Assembly (NCBI RefSeq): GCF_035594125.1
Contig: NC_087171.1
Location: 17,267,767-17,331,766 of the forward strand
Source: Scylla paramamosain
Taxonomy: Eukaryota > Arthropoda > Malacostraca > Decapoda > Portunidae
DNA: 64,000 bases
Reading direction: 5' to 3'
The notes under the pieces are model-generated. The model had not been told where the DNA came from, did no database searches, and was given only the letters and a program-made list of their open reading frames with translations. Shown here in pieces: positions 1-21,723 of the stretch; position 1 is the stretch's first letter; each line of letters begins with the position of its first letter. Both the position numbers and the translations under genes were made by a program.

Positions 1-75
<75 letters not shown>
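1..75. repeat. (AC)n microsatellite
   Basis: A pure array that runs off the left edge of the window. Confidence 0.98.
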
Positions 76-78
<3 letters not shown>

Positions 79-527
79 CCAATGCCAGTGGTGTTAGGTA
101 ACCAAAGTTCATATTTCAATAACCCCGGACTGTATTTCCATGAAGGTTAATTATTCGTGGGTTGAAAATATCCTTTTTTTTTTTTTTTTTTTTTTTTTTC
201 CTTTGTTTCTGTAGATGCTGTACTCACCTTCTCATGACTACTTACTGACTGGCGACTAAGGAGAGTAGAATATTTCATGTAGCAGTGTGTGGCAGTCCAA
301 GTGTCCCTGGTGCGACTCTTGCCATTTGCTGTCTAATCCTGGGATTGTGTATGTACTCTCCTTTCTTTTTGCCTGAAATACGTCAACGCTGCGCACAAAG
401 ATTACTGCCAGATAGCATGTCTCTCACTGGCATTAAGAGCACACACGGTAATTTTTGCAGTTAAAACTAAGTGTGAAGAAGTTTTTTATTTTTTTTTTTA
501 TTTATTTATTTTTTTTTTTTATCTAAA

Positions 528-770
528 AAAAATTAAGGGAACCTGCAAGAAACCATCAGGCCTATGTGTGGCACTCTGCATGAAATACTTACCTTCTTCC
601 ACCTATCACCTTCATCCATATTTTTTTTTCAGTTATTCAAACCCCATAATAACTCAACACTAACAACTTGATTACACAATCAACTTCATTAATTTACCAT
701 ACTATTTGAGAACCAGTTCGTTTTTATCTTTTTAAAATATATCTTTATTGAACTTAAACCCATTATCTTT
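528..770. repeat. dispersed repeat, copy 1
   Basis: Aligns by eye with 27091-27350 and 46522-46618. Shared blocks are GGGAACCTGCAAGAAACCATC / GGCAGT-like / GAAA-ACTTACC / CACCTATCACC, then CACTAACAAC and TTTGAGAA, in the same order and spacing. It carries no coding capacity. The family is unnamed here; a 3' fragment of a retroelement is possible. Confidence 0.6.
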
Positions 771-849
771 TTTTAGATCATAATATTACCCCTCTATCAA
801 TCATATAGAATACAGAGACCTAGCCATCAACTCAGACGCGGCCAGTTAG

Positions 850-1298
850 TCACCAAAGAGCAGCGTAACAGCAGTGCGTGGATGAACTTGAGCTTAAAGT
901 GCTATTCCCTTCATGTGTCCACAGTTTTTGATGGACAGCCGCACTAGCACTCCAAGCCTTTTTGAGTCATGGAGAGACAGGTGGGACAAAGTGAGGACAG
1001 ACACTTGATGCTCCCATGTGACTTTTAATTGAACCAATCACCGAACTCCACCTCCCTAGGGCTTCAGGATTGACTCACTATTGCCTGAACCGAAGAGCTA
1101 GGGGCGTGTGTGTCAGTGTGTGCGTTGTTCGTGTGTGAGGGACGTGAAGGCCTGCTGGTAGTGTGTCCCTGTAACTGCGTAGGGTGTAGTGAGGGTGTGT
1201 GCGTGAGGGTTGCCTGCTTCGTCAGAGGGATGAGAGGAAGGGAGAGAAATGACGGTGAAGTGACGCAAGAGAATGAAATGTTGCTGGGTTTTATATGG

Positions 1299-1352
<54 letters not shown>

Positions 1353-1490
1353 GGCACGAGCTTAATTTCGGTGTTCATTATAGAATGTAGTATTATCGAA
1401 ATGAGTGTTGTTTATTAGTGCTGATAAAATTGCGACCCCGTTTATTTCGTTTTTTTTTTTTTTTTTTTTTACTTATTCAGATATACAACA
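850..1490. repeat. diverged tandem duplication, unit 1
   Basis: It shares ordered blocks with 2100-2690: GCACTCCAAGCC, GAGAGAC-GG, GAACCA-TC-CCGAAC, TGAGAGGA / an (AG)n array at the matching place, then GGTGTTCAT, GTAGTATTA, GTGTTGTTTATTAG and TTATTCAGAT. The offset is about 1.2 kb. Confidence 0.6.
1302..1348. repeat. (AG)n microsatellite
   Basis: A pure array inside duplication unit 1. Confidence 0.97.
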
Positions 1491-1499
1491 CTTTTCCCT

Positions 1500-1601
<102 letters not shown>

Positions 1602-1794
1602 TTTATCTTTTTTTTATTAATTCTACGGTTGTTTAAGTTATTTCCTTTCTGCGTTACAGCCTTCTTAACCTGCTTCCTTACTTTGTCCCTGTTATTTCGC
1701 GATCGGCTGCCAGGAAACGAGTAGATCTGCTTTTTTTATCGTAAAGAGAAAATTATACCTTACATTAACGAGGTGCCGTGCCCATGGAATGCCA

Positions 1795-1797
<3 letters not shown>

Positions 1798-1869
<72 letters not shown>
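1798..1869. repeat. (CT)n microsatellite
   Basis: A pure array. Confidence 0.97.
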
Positions 1870-1872
<3 letters not shown>

Positions 1873-2099
1873 AACTGTAGCAGAGATCCATCCTTGCTTT
1901 CATTACCCACTGCTCTCTTTCTCTCTCTCTATTCCAGCCATGTACTCTTCTCTCTCCCTCTTGCTCTTCTATACTTCACATTTCACAATATGAAAAAAAA
2001 AGAGAGAAAAACAGTTAGATGTTGTTAGAGTGAATCATCATCGAGTCACTAAAAACTACACAAAATATCGTGTGTGAATTTTGATGCAGCCTAGCAATG

Positions 2100-2484
2100 A
2101 TGCGTGACTGGACCGACGCAAGCTTAAATAATAACGCACTTGATACACCCGCATTTCATAAACAGACACACTGGCACTCCAAGCCGTTTCCAGCCGCAGA
2201 GAGACTGGCAAGTAATAAAAAAAAATAAAAAGGAAACACTTGTTCGCCCGGTACGACTTCAAACCGAACCAAACTGAACCAGTCTCCGAACCTCACTCGC
2301 TCGGTGCTTCACTCATTCTCGCACGGTCCGAAGCGCCGCGTCGGAAGAGTACAAGTTGATCCATGGCTTGCTTTTGTGTGTTGCCTCGTTGAGTTCATAA
2401 CGCGGCGCAATAATGGTACGTGTTTAGAGATCAGGGTTGTGTACGTGGCGTGAGAGATGAGAAAGGATAGGAACTGGTGGTAAG

Positions 2485-2549
<65 letters not shown>

Positions 2550-2690
2550 AATTTGGACATGGCTCAATTCTGGTGTTCATCACAGGGCGTAGTATTACTG
2601 GAATTTGTGTTGTTTATTAGGGATGCTAAAAATTGTGACCTCGTCGGTGATGTTTTGTGTTATTCAGATGCAGTTTGATAGATGCTGCTG
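2100..2690. repeat. diverged tandem duplication, unit 2
   Basis: This is the partner of 850-1490. The (AG)n array at 2489-2547 takes the place of the one at 1302-1348, and the sequence after it (GGTGTTCAT, GTAGTATTA, GTGTTGTTTATTAG) is the best-conserved part. Confidence 0.6.
2489..2547. repeat. (AG)n microsatellite
   Basis: A pure array inside duplication unit 2. It faces the (CT)n at 2697. Confidence 0.97.
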
Positions 2691-2694
2691 ATAG

Positions 2695-2696
<2 letters not shown>

Positions 2697-2761
<65 letters not shown>
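2697..2761. repeat. (CT)n microsatellite
   Basis: A pure array 150 bp after an (AG)n array. Confidence 0.97.
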
Positions 2762-2765
<4 letters not shown>

Positions 2766-2900
2766 GGAAGTACTAGTGCCATTTCCAAAATTCATGTCTT
2801 CCTTTGGCGTGCTTAGGTACTTCGTTTTCTATGATCACTGGCTTTCAAGCGTATACTCTACCGTTTTTTATTCATACATTATCAACAGTTTACTCTTCCT

Positions 2901-2959
2901 TCTCCTCCTCCTCCTCCTCCTCCTCCTCCTCCTCCTCCTCCTCCTCCTCCTCCTCCTCC
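2901..2959. repeat. (CCT)n microsatellite
   Basis: A trinucleotide array of about 20 units. Its frames give poly-S, poly-L or poly-E readings that are not genes. Confidence 0.97.
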
Positions 2960-3099
2960 ATTCCTATCTTGTCTCTTCCACTAGTAGTTAGTTTTTCTTT
3001 GTATTTCCTTATATTTGTTTTCCTTTGTATATATCGCTCCTCTTCCTGGCCTACTTCACATCTGTCTGTAAATGTAGGAGAAAATACCAAATGAAGCAC

Positions 3100-4190
3100 G
3101 TAGTCACTATCTATGTTTTTTTTACACTAACAAACTAGGTACATAAGTCTTCACACGCCCTGCCATTCACTGTCAGGATTAGAAAATAAACTGCATTTTG
3201 ACCATAGGTAGACAGACTGATAGATGGATAGATGGGTAGACAGGTAGATGGTTTTGAGACGGAAAACTGGTGGAGGCATAAAAGTCTCGCACAATAATCC
3301 ACAGCCGTCACTCAACAGGGACTCCCGCTCCCCGACCTGCCAATCCTCATCATCCACAAAGTGCCTCCCTCCTCAACACGTCAACAACGCCTCATTTTTT
3401 TCTAACTCCTCTTCATCCTCAAAGCGTAGATTCATATGCTAGGATGTTCGTAATAAGAGACTTGGTTAGTTGTATCCCACAAAACTTCTATCTGTTAACG
3501 CATAGGTACTTTCAGCTTTAGATCTCATTTTATTTTACTCCCTTGTGTCGTCACTTGGTATTTTCATATGTCAGAATACTCGAACACGCACACAGCAATA
3601 ACAGACGTACTTAATACAGCCCCAAGACCCTCTGTCTGGCCTACAACTCTCAGCACGTAGGCAGCTTCAGCTTAAAGATCTTCATTTGAAGGCCTCCACT
3701 GACAGCATACTTCGCTCTCAGAATACAATACAGAGCCGGTGATCTTTCGAAGTCGCTGTGTTCTCATCAAAAGGCGCCTCTGTTATGTTCGAGCGTTATG
3801 TGTCAGGAATGATAATGGAATGGGAGAGACTTGGGAGAGTGTTGAGGGTCTGCTGGGAGAGGTGGTTGAGAAAAGAATGGAGAATCTCGAACGGGAACGA
3901 AGCCTCCCAGTTGATTTGGCTCTTTCTCCCACAAGCCATTGTACCTCATGTCTTGGTGATGAGTGTTCACGAGGCCATACTTACATTCTGGACACTTTGG
4001 TTGCAATTCTAGTTTAACTTAGTGACTTAAGTTTTATGCATGACGTGAACCAAACACAAAGATCAGAAAAGTCATGCTAATTTGCTGTTTCCTCCCTCCC
4101 CCAAAAGAATTAAAGAAAATAATCCAGAAAAGAGGACAATTTAGAAAAAGTATATTTAAAACGGTTTAGTGATTTTTTCTTTTTTTTTTC
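3100..4190. other. no gene seen
   Basis: Mostly unique AT-rich sequence with short (TAGA)n-type runs near 3205-3250. Short frames only. Confidence 0.5.
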
Positions 4191-4737
4191 TGTGTGTGTG
4201 TGTGTGTGTGTGTGTCGGTGACAGTGGTTGCGTTTTTTTTTTTTCCTAAACAAAATCGTGTAAGGTTTCTGAAATCAAGTAACAGGTTTCATTGTGTAAC
4301 TACCAAACGAAAGATCGAAAAAAATAATTAAATGAAAGTTCAACTGAAAAAGATTAATGCAACATCAAAACGGGAATGAGAGGAAAGAAGTTCAACATAA
4401 ATAAGAAATACTTCTCCAATAAATTACCTAGAAACATGTTTTTTTTCCCCTCTCTTTTTTGCCAGTATGTTGTTGGTAAATAATTAACAAGCAAGAAGCG
4501 AACTCGAAAACATCTAAGAGAATTAAGTAAATGCTGCATCCTTTCAACCATCGCTCTTTAACTAAGCAAAGCACACATGAGCATTAACACATTTCTTCCT
4601 ACGCATTACAACTTTTCATTTTATATTCCTCCACCGGCCAGCCATCTTCCAGCCGAGAATTTTTGTTAACATGGAACTCAACAGTGACCTGGTGCCAAAT
4701 ACAAACCCTTTATATCACTGCAGTAAGAGCGGGAACC

Positions 4738-6494
<1,757 letters not shown>

Positions 6495-6603
6495 TAGTAG
6501 TATAAGCCTTGTGTTTCTGATTCAGATTGCAACGTAAGTCCATCACACTTCCTAAATTTCTTATTTTACTTCCCCAACCCAGACTTTGTGCGCTGTCCAG
6601 AGG

Positions 6604-6649
<46 letters not shown>

Positions 6650-6816
6650 AACAGCGAGCTTCAATTTTTATGCCCAGCCTGGAGTCCTGAGGCATATGAT
6701 TTAAAAGAAAGTGGCTGCCTCGGAACGTGAAACAACGATGCTTAAAATAGAAACTTTTCATGCTATGAGAAAAGTTGTCGTTATTGTGTACTGGATGTGA
6801 TGAACGTAACTTTGTA

Positions 6817-8402
<1,586 letters not shown>

Positions 8403-8459
<57 letters not shown>
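8403..8459. repeat. (AG)n microsatellite
   Basis: A pure array. Confidence 0.97.
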
Positions 8460-8461
<2 letters not shown>

Positions 8462-8640
8462 TACTGTTTATATTCTCTATTGTTTTCCTTCCTCACCTGT
8501 GAACATAAAGGATACACACGTGCAGCACACATTTCGTTTCTGTTCACTTAGTTATGTTTTGGTAAATGTGTGGAAACAAACATCACCTGTTACTTTTGTT
8601 TACGTACGAGTCTAAAATTCTTAAATATGTTTCATTTTGT

Positions 8641-8897
8641 GTTTTATGATTTTACAGTACAACACTCCGTTTTCTCCCTTCCTTTCTTGCTTTGTTTAAT
8701 TTTTTTTTCTCATTTTATTTCGTTTCGTCATGTGTAATTTCACAGTACATTGCTCCCCAATTTCCCTTTCTTTTTCATATTGTTTCATTTGTCTCTTGAA
8801 AATTTTACAGTACACCACTCCCTCTTCCCTTCCCTTCCCTTCTCTTCTCTTCGTTTCATCCCATCATCTACCCTTCAAATGTTTTACAGCTATATAC
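8641..8897. repeat. degenerate minisatellite with TTTACAGTACA core
   Basis: Three diverged units of about 65-87 bp and a partial fourth are present, with cores at about 8649, 8738, 8802 and 8881 (TTTTACAGTACAACACTCC, TTTCACAGTACATTGCTCC, TTTTACAGTACACCACTCC, TTTTACAGC). Between them are pyrimidine-rich stretches with TTTCATTT / CGTTTC. Confidence 0.6.
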
Positions 8898-9077
8898 ATG
8901 CATTTTTTCTTCCTTTTTTCTTTGTGTAATTTGTTTTCTGCTTCCCCCTCCGTATCCATTAGTACTTTTCGCTGCATACTAAATGGGTGTACCTTTATTT
9001 GTTAGTCGAACGTGTCGTGTCCTTCATTGTCTCTCTCTCTTTCTCTCTCTTCTCTCTCTTGCTTCTGGATGGGTGAA

Positions 9078-9125
<48 letters not shown>

Positions 9126-9150
9126 GAGACTAGTGGCTGCTGGATGATTG

Positions 9151-13008
<3,858 letters not shown>

Positions 13009-13192
13009 TGTTAATGAAGGTACGTACAACTGAATGCGTGAGTATTAAAGAAACGACTGAATGGGTGAGCGAGGAGCTGTGCTGTGGTGACCTATCTTAT
13101 TCGTAATTTGATATTTCTTTGATGGATTGAGTCAGGGTAAAAGAGTGAGAGAGGAAGATATCTGCAGCATCTGCATTTACCTGTCTGCCATT

Positions 13193-13193
<1 letters not shown>

Positions 13194-13234
<41 letters not shown>

Positions 13235-13284
13235 GATGCTTACGAATAATAAATAAATAAATGCGACAAGAGAAATAAATTAAA

Positions 13285-13353
<69 letters not shown>

Positions 13354-13434
13354 AGATTGCGTTGGAGATGCGTGTGAGTGAGACCTCAATTTCTCTGACC
13401 TACTAACGAACTGACTGACTGACTGACTGACTGA
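13194..13434. repeat. (AC)n, (GT)n and (GACT)n cluster
   Basis: (AC)n 13194-13230 and (GT)n 13288-13351 are complementary with a 57-bp spacer. Five (ACTG)n units lie at about 13412-13434. Smaller (GT)n arrays lie at 11143-11180 and 11531-11569, and (AG)n at 12970-13005. Confidence 0.95.
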
Positions 13435-13779
13435 CAAGAATAAAGAGAAAAAAGGGAGGGAGGGATTCTGTAAAAGTTCTCTATCTTTGTTCTGAGTTTT
13501 TTTTTTTTTTTTTCCCTGTGACAGCTGTTGTTTTCGTCCTAGTTGCTGTTTTTAATCGTTTTTTTTTTCAGGGGTTATTTTTTTTTCTTTTCGCTTCCTC
13601 TTCCTCGTGATTATTTGGGTGGTATTCTTTGCTGTTTTATATATCTTTTCTTGTCAGTGTTCATAATTATGTTTTTTTTTTTTTTTTTGTTACGGTTATA
13701 TTATTCAGTCTTATTATTTTCGTTTTTTTCTTTCATTGTTCTTGTTGTCGTTGTTTTTATTCTTCCTCTTTCCTTTGTA

Positions 13780-13882
<103 letters not shown>

Positions 13883-14145
13883 ACAAAAGCCTTACCTTAT
13901 CTACCGGCCATCAGGATCCTGGAGATATTATCGGTCTCTCCCTCCTTCAGCGGAAAGCCCCTTCATCTGACGGGTCTTTAGCGCTCCCCCACCCAGCTTG
14001 TTCCGCGGCCACTCTTAACCCGCCTCGCCTTTTCATATTTTTACCCCGCCTTTTGATACCACACAACATCCTTCTGAAAGAGATATAGATACAAGTATTT
14101 TTCTTTTTTCTTTTTTTCAAAGTTTTATTTATTTTTTTCTTTTAC

Positions 14146-14148
<3 letters not shown>

Positions 14149-14233
<85 letters not shown>
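14149..14233. repeat. (CT)n microsatellite
   Basis: A pure array, about 100 bp before the long (AC)n. Confidence 0.97.
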
Positions 14234-14242
<9 letters not shown>

Positions 14243-14327
14243 AGCCAAGCCAAGCCAAGGGTGCGAAAACTTGAAATAGGGAAGAAAAACTAGCATGGGA
14301 AACTGTATGCATGTAAATTACGCGGAA

Positions 14328-14486
<159 letters not shown>

Positions 14487-14765
14487 TATGTCAGGTAGAT
14501 ATTAGCTTTTTCCACCAGCACCCGATATCCACACTTGAATCAGCCAAGCGTGTGCCTATACTGCAAAGACACTCCTGTTATAGAATATATAATCGTTTTC
14601 TTATTATGATTATAATTGGAATTTTTACTAATGTTATTCATTGTTTAGCTATTTATTTATCATTTACTATAACGCTTCCCGTCTGTGTTTTTTTTTTTTT
14701 TTCTTTTTTTTGGTCGCTTTCATTGTGTCCCCCAGTCACCTCGCTCTGCTTGAGACAGTCTATAG

Positions 14766-15321
14766 CAGGGGTTCCCAACCTTTTTGTTCCTCTGTACCCC
14801 TTGGACATTTTTATCGGTTCATGTGTATCAGTAAATGAGTTAATAATAAAAAAAAATTGAATTGTGATATTTTTATATTGTTTTACTATGAAATTTGTAT
14901 GTGTAGACTAGATAGGTATCTTAAAGGTGACAACACCAATAAACTAAACTCAAGTATTTTACAAATTTACATGATCCATCACATACATATTTTTCACATA
15001 TTTTTCTTATAATTATCCATAATGATCATTACGTCCCGTACCTGATCCTTTCAAGGCCACCACAGATTGCGGCCACGGTTAGTTCCATAATAGTGAAAAA
15101 CCAAATGATATTCACACTACTCGGATATAATTTAAATGAAAGTTTTGCTTACTAAAATGAGGAAATTGAAAAAAAAAATCACATTGTGCAAACTGACTAC
15201 AAATTACAACACCATGTATTGCACAGTAGTGGTTATTCTCTGAGACCCAATATACTCCCTGAAAAGTGTAACTGTACCACTGGGGGTACATGTACCCCTA
15301 TCACATGGTTGGAAACCCCTG
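14766..15321. mobile_element. non-autonomous hAT-type MITE, 556 bp
   Basis: The left end begins CAGGGGTTCCCAACC; the right end, read on the other strand, begins CAGGGGTTTCCAACC, giving terminal inverted repeats of at least 15 bp with one mismatch. Flanking 8-bp sequences are GTCTATAG and GTCTTGAC, a degenerate target duplication that fits the hAT preference for an nTCTAGAn-like site. The interior is AT-rich with no transposase frame. The CAGGGGTTC-type terminus is characteristic of hAT elements (established knowledge). The open frame across 15186-15464 is a chance reading of this element. Confidence 0.82.
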
Positions 15322-15571
15322 GTCTTGACGATAAGTGCGTTCCGTGCGACCCTTTCCTGTCTGCTATGCCAGAGGAGCGCTTAGGGTATAATGCATGCTG
15401 CCGATGTCTTGGAGACGCTTTCTTTCGGTCCAGACACGGGATATCTCTTCGCCGTCATCCATAGTTAAGCTCCAAGTGAAAGCACGAATAAAAAGCATGA
15501 AATGTTATTCACATCTTGCACCGAAAACATCCAAAGAGCAACAAGTAAAAAAACTTCTCTTGATTATGTAT

Positions 15572-15673
<102 letters not shown>

Positions 15674-16048
15674 AAAAAAAAAAAAGCAAATGGCTCAAAT
15701 TTTTCGCCGAAGAAACACACACACAGACACACACACGAGAGAGAGTAGAGCACTGTCTGTACTACATCGTCACCAAACACACACACAGACACACACACAC
15801 TGGCAAGGAAACAGCGGGAGGATCTACACGGGGGACGAGTGCGGTGGGTGATGGATCAGTTTACGCCACTCTGAATTGCTGCCTCATTTCCCCTGTGTGT
15901 ATTTAGTGTTTATTTCCAGCTGGATGACAAAATAATTTCCCTTCCTCAATTTTCCACGTCGTTTTGCTCTGAGCGGGAGGCAGTAACTCACTAATCCGTT
16001 TTTAATAAGCTTTGCACACCCCCCTTGCACTCTGCCCCCCCACACACA

Positions 16049-16799
<751 letters not shown>

Positions 16800-17494
16800 G
16801 AAATACATTGTGTAAGTACATATGTGTCTGCGTGAAAGAGGTGTGTTAATGTCAGATCAGCTTAGCGTAACACAAGCAGCTTTGTTCGGAATGGCTACGT
16901 TTTACGCGCACCATCTCCTCGTTCCCCTTTTCCCCCATCCTAAAGACTCACTACTTCTACCGCTCCCAGTGAGTAAATAGACGCACGTACATGCAGGTGA
17001 TTGATGCAAATTGTGATGTCCCAATAGGTTACGTGTACCCTCCTGTTTCCGGGCTGACAACACTACTGCATATGACAGACGCGCAGGTATCATATCTGCA
17101 TCTTCCCATCAAAGTTATTGGCTTGCGAGATGGAAATACTCGCATGCCGAATGGTTGCATGTAATAGTCGCAGCATACAGTCGTTGTTCATTGGTGGTTC
17201 CTGGTGTGGTGCCGTGATACTTTGTTATTTAGGATTTTTATTTAGTTTTTTTTTTTTCTTCCCCTTCCATCTTCGTGTATTGCTTTATGCTGGTGTGGAT
17301 GATAATTACCTCGTATTTCTTGTTTCGTGTGTAATTTTTGTAGCATGAATGATGAAGGGTAAAGCGAATACACTCATAAACTTACACGGTTGCTTTTTAT
17401 ATTGGTATCTAGTCGTATTTTTGGTAGAATGTGAGAAAATTATGCGCCAAAGAAACTACTTAACAATTAAGACATGAATTTGATGTGTGTAGGT

Positions 17495-17657
17495 GAGTGT
17501 GTGTGTGTGTGTATGTGTACATCAGGGTGTCAGGGTAGTTGCATCATCTAAGACCATGACTCTCCCAGACTGATTCAGGATTTGCACATGTCATTATTTT
17601 TCAATGCACTTCACCTTGATTACCACTTGCAGGTTTTAATTAATTTAGCCACATCGA
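17495..17657. repeat. duplicated 160-bp unit, copy 1
   Basis: A GT run is followed by CATCTAAGACCATGACTCTC, CCAGACTGATTCAGGATTT and AGGTTTTAATTAATTTAGCC. It is nearly identical to 18009-18170, with only scattered differences. Confidence 0.8.
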
Positions 17658-17676
17658 CGGGTATGGATTAATACGT

Positions 17677-17678
<2 letters not shown>

Positions 17679-17770
<92 letters not shown>

Positions 17771-17960
17771 ATGCCCGGGTGGTCAGGTGGTCAGTTGCAT
17801 GCTAATCCCGACCATAACTGTATTTTCTCACTGTAGAGTGAGGAAATACCATTTGCCTACAGTTTCATCCGCTCCATAAAACAAATGTGTAATTCCTTTC
17901 ATTGTCATACACACGTACGGTCGTAATTTCACCTTGTTTTGATTAATCTTACACCTGTGA
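17679..17960. repeat. diverged related unit with a long (GT)n head
   Basis: A 91-bp (GT)n array is followed by GGTGGTCAGGTGGTCAGTTGC and later TTTCACCTTGTTTTGATTAA, which resemble the other two units. The middle differs, so kinship is tentative. Confidence 0.35.
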
Positions 17961-18008
17961 TTCAACCAGCTTTGTTTAGCGATAGTTTAGCGATAGTTTA
18001 GCGATAGT

Positions 18009-18170
18009 ATGTGTGTGTGTGTGTGTGTGCATCAAGGTGGTCAGGGTAGTTGCATCATCTAAGACCATGACTCTCCCAGACTGATTCAGGATTTACACAT
18101 ATGTTATTATTTCTCAATGCACTTCACCTTGTTTACCACACGCAGGTTTTAATTAATTTAGCCACATCGA
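18009..18170. repeat. duplicated 160-bp unit, copy 2
   Basis: This is the partner of 17495-17657 at an offset of about 510 bp, again headed by a GT run. An 11-bp motif (TTTAGCGATAG) repeated three times at about 17975-18007 sits just before it. Confidence 0.8.
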
Positions 18171-19444
18171 TTGAAGTGCCTGCTGACTGCTAGGAGTTCG
18201 AAATGATGAGATAATGTCGTAGTGAGGGAAAGGGTGAGTGTGTAAATGGGGATGGAAGTGATAGTTGTTATTGTGACAAAGGAAGTTTATTGTTGTGAGA
18301 ATACCTGGCCTCTGATGCTGCTGATGATGATGGAAGAGGAAGATGAAGAAGGGTAGGAGAGGAGGACATAATACGGTTGCTGTCGATGTTTGAAGACTGC
18401 CTAAGTAGTGTGTAGAAAATACCTAACATTACTTTACGCGATATATTTTTAATGTCAGCATACTGCAGATCGTATCCACGCTTAGTAAAGGTCTCTATTT
18501 TTACGGGAAATGGATGCAGCGAGTCGTGAATACAAAAGGATACCACCACCGCAGATTATGTTTTCTCTCTCAAAACAAACTATTGTGTAACCTGCAAGGC
18601 TTTATCCTGCAGTGAAATCTGTCTGACGTGTCATTCCATGTTTCTACAACTCCGATTGTCTGATGGCGATGTGTGGCTGAAAGGGCATCTAAGTTTTTAA
18701 AAATGTGTTATCTACGTTGTGGGCATTTCAATAACAGGAAACGGAGGAAGAGAAGGAGGAGGAGGAGAGCTTGCAGAAGTGTACAGAATTAAACAGAGGG
18801 CACGTGTAAGCAATAGGACGAGGCGGAGGAGGTTTGTATGCGCTGTGATTAGTAATGGATGACACGTCGGTATTCGTTTCCATACAGTCCATGTCCGATT
18901 GTGTTCCAATAGTTCGTGCGTGTTGGCCCGTTGTTTGTATGATGTATAACCATTGAGAGAGAGAGAGAGGGAGAGGGAGAGGGAGAGAGAATTTCCCTCC
19001 TCTAACGCTCGCCCCTTCCCCACCACATACAAACTAGGACACTGAAAACAGAGGTCTATAATGAACAGCCTGTAACAGTATCTTTAAACCACTCGACGCG
19101 TGAAATGAAGTAGGAAACACAGACAGAAGGCGAACACAACACCCAGAGAGCCAGCCGCCCAGCCAGGTCCCTCTTCCTCTCCCTCCCGCCGTGCCTGTCG
19201 TGCATTCCCTCTATGAACAAGCAGAAAAGGAAGATGAATGCACCGAGGGAAAAATAGAGTTTAGTTGGAAGTTGTTTGGAAATGAGTAGGTGTGTGTGTG
19301 TATGTGTGTGTGTGTGTGTATGTGTGTGTGTGGCCCGTTCTCTTTCAGTGGCATGAAAAAGACACAGGGGAATGAAGTTGTAAATGAAGATTTGCACGGA
19401 AAGGAATCGCTGTGGAAAGGGATAAAAGGAACTAGGAGGGGAAG

Positions 19445-19802
<358 letters not shown>

Positions 19803-20269
19803 ATGTCCATTCTTATCTGTCTCAGAGATTTCCTTTCGGGCAAATCTTTCCTTACTATTTTTTCTTGCTGTCGTCCTAATCCCACTGGAAGAGTAAGGCA
19901 AACATTTGACTGTCCATTTACTGTCCATTTCCGAGTAGATGTACATTAAACATTCAATCGGTTTCTCTTTAAAAGACCAGATTACATTTTTTTTTTTCCT
20001 GGAAGCCCTGTCCATATCCTGCACCGTGCCATCCTTTAATTCCCTTTGTTCAGAACACCCTTGGCTTTCTGCACACATTACACACTCCACCTTCACTCCG
20101 CACCCTGCACACGCACCTTCGCATCCTTGCACCTTAACACATACTGAAATTTTTCTGCAACAACACAAAGGAAATGCCTTTCTTTGTGTCACTTGCAGTC
20201 ACTCGGGAGAACTCGACACTCGCCATTAAGCCTCAGGATGTATAAATTTTTCCAAGCCATTAAGGCGGA

Positions 20270-20272
<3 letters not shown>

Positions 20273-20328
<56 letters not shown>

Positions 20329-20378
20329 AGGGAGACTCGTATGTGTGTGTGTGTGTGTGTGTGTGTTTGTGTGTGTGT
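20273..20378. repeat. (AG)n then (GT)n
   Basis: (AG)n at about 20273-20318 decays through three GGGAGA-type units into (GT)n 20342-20378. Confidence 0.93.
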
Positions 20379-21200
20379 GGGTACAGAGTTTGCTGGCGTA
20401 GCTTCGTTGTCAGGAGGGTGTTTGGAGTACATCTCCGTGGAGGCGTTTCTGCACAGGCGGTAAATTGAAATGTCAATAAGGACAAAGCGACACCAGGTCT
20501 ATGCATGTTTGTCCCTGTAACTACGCGGCGGAACGATGAATACATGTGTTAGCGGCCGCTTGGTTTGACCGTGATAGACCAGTGATAGACCGTGTTTGAC
20601 CAGTCCTGTAACTGAACTCCTAAAACCATTTGCCTACTGCTATAAAATCTAAATTGAAGATGTTTGCCAGTCCAGTAACAAATAAAATGAGACACCTTTG
20701 CTGAATGCACAAACATAACTCTTAAAGAAATGGATGTATTCAGTTCAGTAAGATACATAGCTCAAAAAAAAAAAAGCAATAAACAGATAAACTGATAAAT
20801 AATTTTGCACATTGCTCGTTCTGGCAGTTAATATTTCGTAATACACCAAATCAGAACCTTACGCATGGCAGAAACACGCCACGTCCTGAAATGAGTAGAT
20901 CTTTCCCATGATTTCTAACCTGCCAAGTGCACATCATGGTCGGCTTGTGTGGCGTGATAAGCGACGTTCCAATATGCCAACTTTGGAACACGATTTATAT
21001 GCTGATTTAAATTCATACCTAATTTATATGCTACTGATCGACAGCAACCAGCTTTAAAATGACATAAATAGGTAGTACGAAGGATTTTTTTTTTTTTTTT
21101 TTCCCTGCTATGTACTGATTGGCAATGATTCCTGTACTGATTGGAAACTGTTTTGGCAATGGCTGACGCGGGGAAAGCTGTGACTATAGTGATGAAGTCA

Positions 21201-21203
<3 letters not shown>

Positions 21204-21298
<95 letters not shown>

Positions 21299-21626
21299 TC
21301 CTCCAGAGACTCAACCGGCATTAAGACGGAGATGAACGCTGGGGACTCGCGCATCCGTAGCGTATGATCTCAACTTTACAGAGAGAGAGAGAGAGAGAGA
21401 GAGAGGGTCGGTTCCCCATGAAAGGACAAGACAGAAATAGCGTATATAAGATCCCTGTTAGCTGGGCAGGCTATATGTGGAGGGCTTTACTGTGCAGTGT
21501 GTGTGTGTGCAAAGCCTTCACATAATCCGATAAATGTGTATCTTTATTTCGTTTTTTTTTCTTCATTTCCTCAGCCATTTTAATTTTTACATCATTACTA
21601 GTGTGCTACATTTACACTGTGGTCTA

Positions 21627-21723
<97 letters not shown>

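Noticed and set aside
15186..15464. A 92-codon Cys-containing frame
   Set aside because: It starts inside the hAT MITE and runs across its right terminus.
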